A stretch of DNA of 64,000 nucleotides, from NCBI GenBank assembly GCA_964591275.1, contig CAZQAE010000006.1, positions 1 through 64,000 on the forward strand. The letters run 5' to 3'. This DNA is from G963674685 sp964591275. GTDB taxonomy: Bacteria; Lernaellota; Lernaellaia; JACKCT01. A program made the position numbers and the translations under genes. Positions 26,832 to 35,216 of this stretch are shown one piece after another. The notes under the pieces were generated by a model. The model saw nothing but the letters and a program-made list of their open reading frames with translations. It was not told the origin of the DNA and did no database searches. Numbering within the stretch: position 1 is the stretch's first letter; each line of letters begins with the position of its first letter.

Positions 26832-27758
26832 TCAATCCTTCACTTTGAGTTCGTAGCGCGCGCCGTCGCGGCCGCCTTCCACCACATCGTAAACAGTGCG
26901 TGCCTGCGTAACCAGTCGGGAAATCTCATCATTGCGGTAGCGCGGAGAATAATGAATGAGGACCGCGCGGGCGGCGCCGGATTTTTTAGCCTGCTTGGCG
27001 GCTTGCACCGCAGTCTGATGCCATTTTTCCTTCGCCTCGTCAGCCAGTTCGTGCTCGAACATGCCCTCGATGAAAAGCAGGTCGGCGCCGTCGGCCAAAT
27101 AATAAACTCCCGGACATGGGATCGTGTCGGTGATGTACGTAATTTTTCGTCCTGGTCGCGAGGGACCGAGAACATCCTTCGGCCCAACTACGCTTCCGTC
27201 GGGCAATTCCACGTTCTCGCCCCGTTGCAGTTTGCCCCAGGCCGGACCCTCGGGAATGCCCAGTTCTTTGGCGGCGCCGATTTTAAAGCGTCCCGGTCGC
27301 GGTTTTTCCACGACAGAGTATCCCAGGCAGCGGATCCGGTGGCGCAGGACGTGGTAAACCACCTCAAAGTTTTTGGAATCCATCGCCACGCCTTTTTCTT
27401 CATCAAGCTCGATGATCTCCAGCGGATAATCCCGCTCGAATCTCAATGTGGTCTCCTGCGCGCGCACGTACGCATCGATTCCCCTCGGTCCATAGATACG
27501 CACGGTTCCATCCGGCGCAGCCTGATTGAGCATCATCAGGAGTCCGGGCAGTCCGGTCACGTGGTCGGCGTGCATATGCGAGATGAAAATGTTTTGAATC
27601 GGCTTGATTCCGATCCGGGACATTTTGATGGGGATTTGCGTTCCCTCGCCGCAGTCGAAAAGAAGGGCCTGACCCTCAATGCGCACGGCGAGGCTTACGA
27701 GAAATCGATAGGGCATGGGCATCATGCCGCCGGTTCCGAATAATACACACTCAATCAC
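26832..27758 (-). CDS. rnz: ribonuclease Z (tRNA 3' endonuclease)
   Basis: Metallo-beta-lactamase-fold endonuclease maturing tRNA 3' ends. At 308 residues it fits the short bacterial RNase Z. It shows the family start MIECVLFGTGG, the FDCGEGTQ motif, the zinc motif HMHADH at 61-66 followed by GLPGLLMM, and a late LIHYSPRY. The gene's start overlaps the stop of the flippase gene by four bases (ATGA at 27755-27758), so the two are translationally coupled although functionally unrelated. Confidence 0.88.
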   Translation of the reverse strand: MIECVLFGTGGMMPMPYRFLVSLAVRIEGQALLFDCGEGTQIPIKMSRIGIKPIQNIFISHMHADHVTGLPGLLMMLNQAAPDGTVRIYGPRGIDAYVRAQETTLRFERDYPLEIIELDEEKGVAMDSKNFEVVYHVLRHRIRCLGYSVVEKPRPGRFKIGAAKELGIPEGPAWGKLQRGENVELPDGSVVGPKDVLGPSRPGRKITYITDTIPCPGVYYLADGADLLFIEGMFEHELADEAKEKWHQTAVQAAKQAKKSGAARAVLIHYSPRYRNDEISRLVTQARTVYDVVEGGRDGARYELKVKD

Positions 27759-29311
27759 GACTTTTCTCCACGGTTTTTCGGCGTCATCAGGGCCGCGATT
27801 TTAGCCGCCCCCGGCGCCTTTGTACGCCCCAGAATTTCCAGAAGCTCGGGGTTGATCGGCTTTAAGGCGATCAGCGCCAGGATATAAACGATAACCCCAA
27901 CGGGCAATCCGACAAAGGTCCTGATCAAATCGGAATCCGGCAGGACGCGGCACAGGACATAGACCACGCCGCCCATGATGGCCGAAGCGCCGAGCACCCT
28001 GACAAAAAAGGCGACGGGGTAGCTTGGCGACAGTGCTTTATGGAGCAAAATAGATTCGTAAACAAGGCCGGCGATCGTGGCGATGCTCGTGGCAATGACC
28101 GCTCCCCACGCGCCGTGCGATGGGATGAGGATCAGGTTCAGCGCGATGTTGGCAACCGCGAAGATCGAGCGCGAAACGATCAGCGCCCTTTCCTGATCCA
28201 TGCCGCCCAGGAAGTTGGCGGTGACACCCTGGTATTTGCCGAGGGCCATGATAACCAGAAAAAAGATGGCCGGACCGACGGCGCCGTAGCCCTGCTCACC
28301 ATACATCACGCGGATCAAATCATCGCCGATGACAAGACCGCCGACGGCGACCGGGATAATGAACAAGTACATATATTCGACGATGGCGCCGTAGGCTTTG
28401 CGCAGTCTGGGATAATCCCTGGCGGCGAAAAGTTCGGAGACCATCGACAGCGTGAAGCCTTCGGCAAAAACCTTCGTAAAGATGCCGACGGAGAAAAAGG
28501 AGAAGTTGTAGGCCAGGATGTAGTAGGCCACCTGTTTAAGATCGGGGTGGAAAAACCCGATCATGAGCACGTCCAGGGGCCGCTCCAGCACGAAATTGAG
28601 GAGATCGTACAAAAAGAAATTGGCCGCAAAACTCGCAATCCGCTTGAGTGCCGGACCCTTGGCCTCCGGGTTTTCGGCGCGTTTCAAACCGCTGCGGGAT
28701 TTTTGCCACATGACCACGGCGCCGACGATCATGGACGCGGCGTATAAAAACACCACGACCATAACGCCCGCGTCAAAGGCAATGGCCACAATCGCGCACA
28801 GCAAATAAGCCGTTTCCACGATGCCCTGGATAAGGTTCAGTGTTTTCTGCTTGTAATGCGACACCAGCACGCGGGCGAAAATATTCTGCGCGGCGGCGCC
28901 GAAGACCAGAAGGCCGGCGGCGTAGAAAACGGCGGTCCGTGTTTCGTCGTGGAGAAAATGCTTTGCGAACATGGGCGCGAAAATCATCAGGGCAGCAGCG
29001 GCAATGGAGGCCAAAGACAGGCGCATCCACATGATTTTCAGGAAAAAGCCCCGCTCGTCACCCCCGCATTCCCGGACCTGGGGAAGGAACTTGAGAACGG
29101 TGTTTCCCAGCCCCAGGCTCGCGAACATGACCGCCATGGCGTGTACGCCCAGAACCGTGCCGAAGGCGCCGTATTCCTCCGCGCCGAGCATGCGCAGGAG
29201 AATGATGCTCTCGGCGTACTTGGCGGCCATGAAGTAAAACTTTCCGACGAAGTTCCAGAACATGGCGCCGGCGGCCTTTTGCCCCAGATCTTTTTTCGTG
29301 TCAGCGCTCAA
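27755..29311 (-). CDS. polysaccharide flippase of the MOP/Wzx-MATE superfamily
   Basis: About 518 residues with 12-14 membrane helices and the beginning typical of Wzx-type flippases (FWNFVGKFYFMAAKYAESIILLRMLGAEEYGAFGTVLGV). They move lipid-linked sugars or lipid intermediates across the inner membrane. The conserved N-terminal polysaccharide-synthesis domain is followed by a C-terminal helical half with GAWGAVIATSIATIAGLVYE. A start at TTG 29311 is preferred to TTG 29317 because GAGG lies about seven bases before it. No glycosyltransferase cluster adjoins, so its substrate is open. Confidence 0.82.
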   Translation of the reverse strand: MSADTKKDLGQKAAGAMFWNFVGKFYFMAAKYAESIILLRMLGAEEYGAFGTVLGVHAMAVMFASLGLGNTVLKFLPQVRECGGDERGFFLKIMWMRLSLASIAAAALMIFAPMFAKHFLHDETRTAVFYAAGLLVFGAAAQNIFARVLVSHYKQKTLNLIQGIVETAYLLCAIVAIAFDAGVMVVVFLYAASMIVGAVVMWQKSRSGLKRAENPEAKGPALKRIASFAANFFLYDLLNFVLERPLDVLMIGFFHPDLKQVAYYILAYNFSFFSVGIFTKVFAEGFTLSMVSELFAARDYPRLRKAYGAIVEYMYLFIIPVAVGGLVIGDDLIRVMYGEQGYGAVGPAIFFLVIMALGKYQGVTANFLGGMDQERALIVSRSIFAVANIALNLILIPSHGAWGAVIATSIATIAGLVYESILLHKALSPSYPVAFFVRVLGASAIMGGVVYVLCRVLPDSDLIRTFVGLPVGVIVYILALIALKPINPELLEILGRTKAPGAAKIAALMTPKNRGEKS

Positions 29312-29478
29312 ATTCAAACCTCAGTCGCTACGTCGGGAAGTTTCACACTTCGCTTAAAAAACGATTCTTTATCCAAATGGGCGATATGGCAAGGATGCCA
29401 GAGCCAAGAATCAAGACTTTGGGGCCTGGGGTTTCTGATATCGTTTTCCTCATCTCTCAAGTATCTGTTATCAGGCGT

Positions 29479-29778
29479 TTATAACGTCGCGTATGAGTTG
29501 TGGCCTGAATTTCTCCGGCTTCGCTTCGCCAGGTCTTGATTTATCGAAGCCGGAGAAATTGCCATCCTGGATTCCTCTAGCCTGCTCGACGACCTGCTTT
29601 TGGGAGAAGACAGCGGGACCTTTTTGCGCTGCAAGGCCAGCAGCCCTTTATCCTCAATGACCCACTCGATGACTTCACCCTTTTCAAACTCCATGGCGTG
29701 GGCGATGGCGGCGGAAAAAACCTTGGTGTATCCAGGATTTGTTGATTTCAGATATTCCCAAGAATTCCTTGTGTGCAT
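29479..29778 (-). CDS. AbrB/SpoVT-like fragment, possible transposon-associated remnant
   Basis: 99 residues. The first half reads TKVFSAAIAHAMEFEKGEVIEWVIEDKG followed by LLALQRKK, the swapped-hairpin pattern of AbrB-like DNA-binding domains. Such domains often precede IS-family transposase genes. The second half is Ser/Arg-rich and does not look folded. No transposase is adjacent. It may be a leftover of a mobile element or a free-standing small regulator with an extended tail. Confidence 0.45.
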   Translation of the reverse strand: MHTRNSWEYLKSTNPGYTKVFSAAIAHAMEFEKGEVIEWVIEDKGLLALQRKKVPLSSPKSRSSSRLEESRMAISPASINQDLAKRSRRNSGHNSYATL

Positions 29779-29940
29779 TCCCTTTCACATCTTGACGCTC
29801 CGCGGGGCGGCGGTTAGCATGAAATCCTCATGTCGGCCCCATAAGCATTATGGGAAGCAAGTAAAACTGCATAGTCCGCCACTCCGGAATTAGTCTGGTC
29901 AAAGCGGGAAATGTATGAATTGAAAATCCTGTGAGGAATC

Positions 29941-30735
29941 ATGGCGCGCGTTATTGCAATAGCATCCCAAAAAGGCGGCGTTGGCAAAACGACCTCGACC
30001 ATCAATCTCGCGGCATCCCTGGCGACGCTTAAACAACGCACGCTGGTCATCGACCTTGATGAGCAGAACGCGGTTGGTTTCGGACTTGGCCTGACGCGCA
30101 CGCAGATGCAACAAGGCATCTACGAAGTGTTCATGGCAAAAAACAAGCTTCGCGAAGTCATTCAGCCAACTCCTTTGCCTACGCTCAAGGTGATCCCCTA
30201 CGGCCAGGGAACGCTGGCCGATGATTTCGAAAAATTTGTGCGACAAAAAGGCAGCGCGCCCCTTTTGAAGAAATACGTGGACGCCGTTCGCCGAAGCTGT
30301 GACTTTATACTTATCGACTGCCCGCCGGGCATGGGCGACATGACGATCTACGCATTGTCCGCCTGCGATGCAGTCCTGGTGCCGATGCAGGCCGAACCGC
30401 TTTCGCTCAAAACTCTCACACAGATTCTCAAGATTATCCGCAAGGTCCGCCGCAACGTGAACAAGAACCTGGTTATCGAAGGTCTTTTGCTGACCATGTA
30501 CGACGAGACCTATCGCATCAGCCGCGAGGTCGCCAAGCAGGTTTGGGCCACTTTCCCAGAAGAAATAGTCTTTCGCAACGTCATCCCGCGTTGCGAGGAA
30601 TTTTCCGCATCCTTCGCCATAGGTCGCCCGATCATCATGCAGGATCCCCGCTCCGAAATCGCGCAGGCCTATCTTCGCCTCGCTCGGGAAATCCTGAAAA
30701 AAGCCCAGGCCCTGGATAACAAAAAATCCGACTAA
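29941..30735 (+). CDS. ParA-family ATPase without a ParB partner
   Basis: 264-residue deviant-Walker ATPase. Its motifs are SQKGGVGKTTSTINLAASLA (P-loop with signature Lys), VIDLDEQNAVGFGLG and LIDCPPGMGDMTIYALSACD, followed by PMQAEPLSLKTLTQ. This is the Soj/ParA subgroup used for chromosome, plasmid, carboxysome or chemoreceptor positioning. GAGGAATC before ATG 29941 supports the start. No parB, parS-like repeat or partner gene is next to it, so the cargo is unknown. It sits in a mosaic stretch next to the AbrB-like remnant. Confidence 0.85.
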   Translation: MARVIAIASQKGGVGKTTSTINLAASLATLKQRTLVIDLDEQNAVGFGLGLTRTQMQQGIYEVFMAKNKLREVIQPTPLPTLKVIPYGQGTLADDFEKFVRQKGSAPLLKKYVDAVRRSCDFILIDCPPGMGDMTIYALSACDAVLVPMQAEPLSLKTLTQILKIIRKVRRNVNKNLVIEGLLLTMYDETYRISREVAKQVWATFPEEIVFRNVIPRCEEFSASFAIGRPIIMQDPRSEIAQAYLRLAREILKKAQALDNKKSD

Positions 30736-30892
30736 CGGGGCTTTTGGCCTGATAGCGAACTTTAGATCAGTCCGCGTTTGATGCTTCTCCCATTCAACAT
30801 CCATGCTTCATTGTTTGTGGAATTTTTCGAAGGACTGTTTTTTTTGTTGTTTCAAGCAACCGGAAAGATTTGGACTGCGGGCCAAATAGCCT

Positions 30893-31918
30893 TTAGTCGC
30901 GTTCGCTCCAACGTTTTTTATGGCGCAACAACAGGAGCAAGAAAAACGGCCCGCCTATCATGGCGGTGAGAACGCCCACGGGAATCTCCACGCTCGGATG
31001 GATTGTGCGCGCCGCCGTGTCGCACAAGGCCAGAAAACCCGCGCCCGCAAAAGCGCAGGCCGGAACGAGGATGCGCATGTCAGGGCCGGTGATAAAACGC
31101 AGGGCGTGCGGCACAATCAACCCAACAAAACCGATAGGACCGGCGGCGCTCACGACCGCGCCGGTAATCATGGAGGCGAAAAGAAATGTGGCTTTTTGCG
31201 TGCGGGGTACGTCCACGCCTTTGGCCGAGGCCATCGTCGCGCCGAAAGACAGAACGTTGAGATCGCTGGATAAATAAATCAGGGCCGCCACGCCTATCGC
31301 CCACAGAGGAAGGACGCTCGTCAGGGATTTGTACCCCACAATATCGAGGCCTCCCATCATCCATCGGATCATCTGGTGATTTTCCGTGAAATCGGCCAGG
31401 TAATGAATAAATAAAATCATGGACGAAAAGAAAAAGCTGATGGTGACGCCGGCCAAAAGGAGAATGGAGCCGGGCAGTCCGCCTGCGCCGCGAGCCAGTA
31501 GATAGATCAGCCCCATCGCCGCCAGTGACCCGATGAAGGCGAAGAGGGGAACGCTGGAGAAACCGAAGAGGCTGATGTCCAGCCCAAGCTTGATAGCGAG
31601 CACGGCGCCCAGAGCGGCGCCGGAACTGACGCCGAGCGTATAGGGTTCAGCCAGGGGGTTTCGCAAAAGAGCCTGAAAGGCTGCGCCGGCCATAGCCAGG
31701 GCGCTTCCGGTGAGCGCGGCCAAAAGAAGCCGTGGGAAGCGCAGGACGAAAAGGAGCGTGTAATCCGAGTTAATCTCGCGGGGAATCGCCGGGTCGAAAG
31801 CGCGCGAAAAATCGACGGGAACCCGGCCTATCATGGGGCAAAAAATCATCGCCGCCGCAAAGAATATCACAAAGGGGAAAATGCGAACGACAAAGCGTCC
31901 CGGAGTCAAGGCCTTCAT
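30893..31918 (-). CDS. FecCD/BtuC-type ABC transporter permease
   Basis: 341 residues with nine or ten membrane helices and the FecCD signature: RFPRLLLAALTGSALAMAGAAFQALLRNPLAEPYTLGVSSG region (about 55-95) and GAVVSAAGPIGFVGLIVPHALR near the C-terminal third. Such permeases import vitamin B12, haem or Fe-siderophores across the inner membrane. It overlaps the ATPase gene by four bases (ATGA). A substrate-binding protein gene, normally adjacent, is not found in this window. Confidence 0.88.
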   Translation of the reverse strand: MKALTPGRFVVRIFPFVIFFAAAMIFCPMIGRVPVDFSRAFDPAIPREINSDYTLLFVLRFPRLLLAALTGSALAMAGAAFQALLRNPLAEPYTLGVSSGAALGAVLAIKLGLDISLFGFSSVPLFAFIGSLAAMGLIYLLARGAGGLPGSILLLAGVTISFFFSSMILFIHYLADFTENHQMIRWMMGGLDIVGYKSLTSVLPLWAIGVAALIYLSSDLNVLSFGATMASAKGVDVPRTQKATFLFASMITGAVVSAAGPIGFVGLIVPHALRFITGPDMRILVPACAFAGAGFLALCDTAARTIHPSVEIPVGVLTAMIGGPFFLLLLLRHKKRWSERD

Positions 31919-32775
31919 GTCGCCCCTCCGCTCGGATCATCGCGTTTTAGGTCTTTCGCGGCCGCTTCGGCCAGGGCATCGCCGGCCGCCCGGATTCCCG
32001 GAACGATTATCGGCGCGCCGCCGGGGCGCGTGGTGAAGTCAACATGAACCCGATAAACGTCTTTTACGAGTTGCGGCGTGAGGACTTCCCAGGGGTGGCC
32101 GTCGGCGATGATGCGTCCTTCGGACAACACGACCACGCGCGGGAAAAATAGCGCCGCCATATTGAGATCGTGCGTGACGACGGCGACGGTGATGGAATTG
32201 TTTTGATTCAGGCGTTTGAGAATAGAGTGAATCTGAATCTGATAACGAAGGTCCAGCGAAGCCGTCGGCTCGTCCAAAAGCATGATCGAGGGCTGCTGAG
32301 CCAGCGCTGCGGCGATCACAACGCGCTGCCGTTCACCGCCGGACAATTCCGTCAGGGAGCGTTCGGCCAGAGCGTCGGTGTCGGTGTCGATCATGGCGCG
32401 TCGCGCGAGATTTTCATCATCGGCGGTTTCAAAGGGAAGCGCGCCGTGGTAGGGACGCCGACCCATGAGCACGAAGTCTCCAGCGCTGTATCCGAAGGCT
32501 GCGGGCATTTCCTGCGGGACGAAAGCGATATACCGGGCGACCTCGCGGCGTTTGTAATCAGGCAATGCCTTGTTGAACAGGCGCACCGTTCCCACGCGGG
32601 GGCGGATCATTCCCGACATGATTTTGAGCATTGTGGACTTGCCGGAGCCGTTCGGTCCGACGATGCCGATCATCTCCCCATCGCCGAGGCGCATCGTCAG
32701 ATCATTGAGAACGGTCTTGTCCCGGTAGGCAAAGGACACGTTTTCCAGTTGCAGGGAGAGGTCGGGAGTTTTCAT
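31915..32775 (-). CDS. FepC/BtuD-type ABC transporter ATP-binding protein
   Basis: 286 residues. Walker A is GPNGSGKST (40-48), the Q-loop is FVPQEMP, the signature is LSGGERQRVVIA, Walker B is SIMLLDEPTASLD and the H-loop is VAVVTHDLN. A C-terminal extension of about 30 residues follows the usual domain. It powers the adjacent FecCD permease. I looked for a cobalamin riboswitch in the short region upstream and saw none, so B12 and iron remain equally possible substrates. Confidence 0.88.
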   Translation of the reverse strand: MKTPDLSLQLENVSFAYRDKTVLNDLTMRLGDGEMIGIVGPNGSGKSTMLKIMSGMIRPRVGTVRLFNKALPDYKRREVARYIAFVPQEMPAAFGYSAGDFVLMGRRPYHGALPFETADDENLARRAMIDTDTDALAERSLTELSGGERQRVVIAAALAQQPSIMLLDEPTASLDLRYQIQIHSILKRLNQNNSITVAVVTHDLNMAALFFPRVVVLSEGRIIADGHPWEVLTPQLVKDVYRVHVDFTTRPGGAPIIVPGIRAAGDALAEAAAKDLKRDDPSGGAT

Positions 32776-32864
32776 CGATTTTCACATCGCCGATGGCGGC
32801 TTATCGCGATGCTCTTTGATCTTGATCTGGCTGGCCGGTGGTCGTTCATACGGGGCATAGAGGC

Positions 32865-34811
32865 TCAATCCTTTTTCGCATCAGCTTTCGCCAGAGCCTT
32901 GGCGACGACTTCGAGAAGCTGCACGGCTTCGTAAGGTTTCTCAACGAAACCCAGGGGGCCCAGGTCCGTCTTTTCCATGTCTTTGATGCGCTCGGCATAG
33001 CCGGTGCAAAGGATTACGCGCACTTCGGGATCGAATACGCGCATTTTTCTTGCAGTGGATTCGCCGTTTAGCTCCGGCATGACCATGTCGAGCATGACGA
33101 GATCGAAACGCCCCTTTTCCGCTTTAAAAATATCCAGCGCTTCTTGTCCGTCTTCGGCGACAATGACTTCGTACCCGCCGTCATCCAGCGTTGTGCGGCA
33201 GAACTCGCGATCGCACCTATCGTCTTCGGCCACAAGAATTCTTTTCTGAAAACCCGGCGCGCCGAAAAAGAGCTGCCCTTTTCCTTCGCTTTTTTCAGGA
33301 GCCAAATATTTTTCTGTGCGTGCCGGCTTGTCTTGAGATGTTTTTTCGGAAAAAATCGAATCCAGGGGCGCGCCGAGAATCTCTTTTTTATTGAGATCCA
33401 GGATTTTCGCCGCTGCGTCGTTTAAGTCGATGATATCGCCTTCATCGGAGAAGATAAGAATTCCATCGCCGCTTTCTTCGAAAAATGCCCAATAGTTTTC
33501 GTCGGGGCTCGCGGGATCTTTCATCTCGCCTGTCGCAGGCTCTTGCACCTCGGTTAATGCGGGTTCTTTCCCCTCAGCCATCGTGAGCTCGTCCATCTCA
33601 GTTATTATGGGCCCAAAAAGTTCCTGGATCACGAGAAGTCCGCCGAAGACCCGGCTACCTTCCGAAAGCGCCCTACCCTGGATGCGGATCGAAGCGCGGC
33701 TGTCATCGGCCAGAAAAAACTTCGGCCTGTCATAGTCGAAGCTTTCGCCTGCCAGCAGACTGACGATCACATCCGACAAATGGTTTTTGAGGACAATCTG
33801 CGTGGAAAATACATTTCTGCCGATCAGGTCTTCAACGCCCAAAACGCGGGCCTTGCTCATTTTCAAGTATTCGGGATTGGCGTATGCGATGCGGCCTTCG
33901 TGATCGGTGGCCAGGATGCCGACCGTCACGCCGTCCAGCGCGGTGCGCAAAAGCGACTCCTCCTGCGTCAGGCCCTTTTTGGACCGGGTTCGTAAAATGG
34001 CGGCTGCGGCGATTTCCGCCAGGCCGACAATCAGTTCTCTCTCGGCGTCGGCGAAACGGGCCTCCTCTTTTGCAAAGACGCAAAGCGCCCCAAGTTTGAC
34101 GCCCTCGCAGTGAAGCGGGACGTAAAGATAGGATCGGCAGTTCATTCCAACAACCGGATCGTCGTCGGCCAAATCGTCAGGTCGGCATTTCCCTAAAAAA
34201 ATGTCGCCGCGCTCTGTAACCTGGCCGATCAGCCCTTCGCCGACATGAATGGCCTTTGGAACAAGCTTTGCGGGCATGTCGGCATGGCCCATCACGCGAA
34301 GAAGGCCGGTGATTTCGTCTTTTAAATAAAGCGCGGCGCAGTCGGCTTTCGCCAAAAGCTTGGCGCTGGCGGCGATGTGAAAAGCCAGGGGCAGCGGCTC
34401 GGCGATGAGGGCGAGATTCCTGGCGGATTCCAAAAGTTGTGCAAGGGTGCGGCTCGACAGTTTGCCAAGTACGCTCGGAGACTTTTCACCCACTGTGCCG
34501 AAAACAACGATCCCGGAGGCGCTGTCGTCCGGCCCCTTGAGCAGCTCAAAGCGCAGAGTGCTTTCGATTCTTTCGCCGCTGGGTGGATTGAACTCGGCCT
34601 GCGTGGGTCCGACGGATTGACCTTTCAGCAGTGTTTTAATCACCGAGTCGATACGTTGCGCATCCTGCGGCGAGCAGGCCTCAGAAAAGGGGCGGCCCAT
34701 TTTCGCCTCGACGGCCATCGCGACCGGCGGCGGAAGCTTTGCGGGACGCCCCGCAATCCTGCCGGCGAAATCCAGCATGATGATGAACTCTTTGCCTTCC
34801 CAGATGTCCAA
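32865..34811 (-). CDS. PAS-GAF-PAS-PAS-receiver signalling protein lacking a kinase domain
   Basis: About 648 residues. From the N-terminus: a PAS-like segment (EFIIMLDFAGRIAG, about 1-130), a GAF domain (about 140-300, with LYVPLHCEGVKLGALCVFAKEEA), a PAS (about 300-410, ILATDHEGRIAYANPEYLKMS), another PAS (about 440-510, ILIFSDEGDIIDLNDAAAKIL), and a C-terminal receiver with phospho-acceptor LVMLDMVMPELNG and FVEKPYE. No HisKA or HATPase is present, so it must be phosphorylated by another kinase or serve as a hub. TTG 34811 is chosen for its strong GGGAGG seven bases upstream. An Ala-Glu-Pro linker with MAEGKEPALTEVQEPATGEM separates two PAS domains. Confidence 0.8.
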   Translation of the reverse strand: MDIWEGKEFIIMLDFAGRIAGRPAKLPPPVAMAVEAKMGRPFSEACSPQDAQRIDSVIKTLLKGQSVGPTQAEFNPPSGERIESTLRFELLKGPDDSASGIVVFGTVGEKSPSVLGKLSSRTLAQLLESARNLALIAEPLPLAFHIAASAKLLAKADCAALYLKDEITGLLRVMGHADMPAKLVPKAIHVGEGLIGQVTERGDIFLGKCRPDDLADDDPVVGMNCRSYLYVPLHCEGVKLGALCVFAKEEARFADAERELIVGLAEIAAAAILRTRSKKGLTQEESLLRTALDGVTVGILATDHEGRIAYANPEYLKMSKARVLGVEDLIGRNVFSTQIVLKNHLSDVIVSLLAGESFDYDRPKFFLADDSRASIRIQGRALSEGSRVFGGLLVIQELFGPIITEMDELTMAEGKEPALTEVQEPATGEMKDPASPDENYWAFFEESGDGILIFSDEGDIIDLNDAAAKILDLNKKEILGAPLDSIFSEKTSQDKPARTEKYLAPEKSEGKGQLFFGAPGFQKRILVAEDDRCDREFCRTTLDDGGYEVIVAEDGQEALDIFKAEKGRFDLVMLDMVMPELNGESTARKMRVFDPEVRVILCTGYAERIKDMEKTDLGPLGFVEKPYEAVQLLEVVAKALAKADAKKD

Positions 34812-35216
34812 GAGGTCCTCCCGAAAAAACGCGGGCCAAAAAGCGCAGGCTTCGCGCAAAACTCTATTGTCGATTTACGATAGCGATATGTCCGCGCCGG
34901 TCAATGCCTTTTGATTTTAGTATTCGCGATTGGCTTTAAGAAAGGAGCAGTAAAACTGCTGGAGGAAAGCTGTAACACACCCTCCTTGCTCTTCGTGGAT
35001 ATTACTAGATTCCATCTCAGTTATTTTTCGTCACCATATAGCTATCGCAAACTGAAAGATGTGTAGCACCACCACCCACGAATGTGATAATTCTTCGGGA
35101 TTATTTGATAGAAGTACGCAGTTCGCGCCGCACACTTTTCGCGCTCCTTTGTCTGGTTTTTTCATTCAACCTGTGGAAAGATCAATGCTTGAATGAAACG
35201 GTGCATGGGGGATATT
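34812..35216. other. 405-bp divergent intergenic region
   Basis: It separates the PAS/GAF/receiver gene and the VCBS/UnbV gene, which point away from each other. No gene is evident. The only structure seen is a 9-bp inverted repeat just before the VCBS/UnbV start. Confidence 0.4.
35161..35197 (+). promoter_or_regulatory. inverted repeat TTCATTCAA / TTGAATGAA upstream of the Asp-tailed VCBS gene
   Basis: TTCATTCAA (35161-35169) and TTGAATGAA (35189-35197) are a perfect 9-bp inverted repeat with a 19-base spacer, ending 19 bases before the ATG. It could be an operator or an mRNA hairpin that hides the ribosome-binding region. Confidence 0.4.

Noticed and set aside
32776..32864. Possible cobalamin riboswitch ahead of the FecCD/BtuCD-type genes
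   Set aside because: The region is too short and no B12-box-like element was seen.
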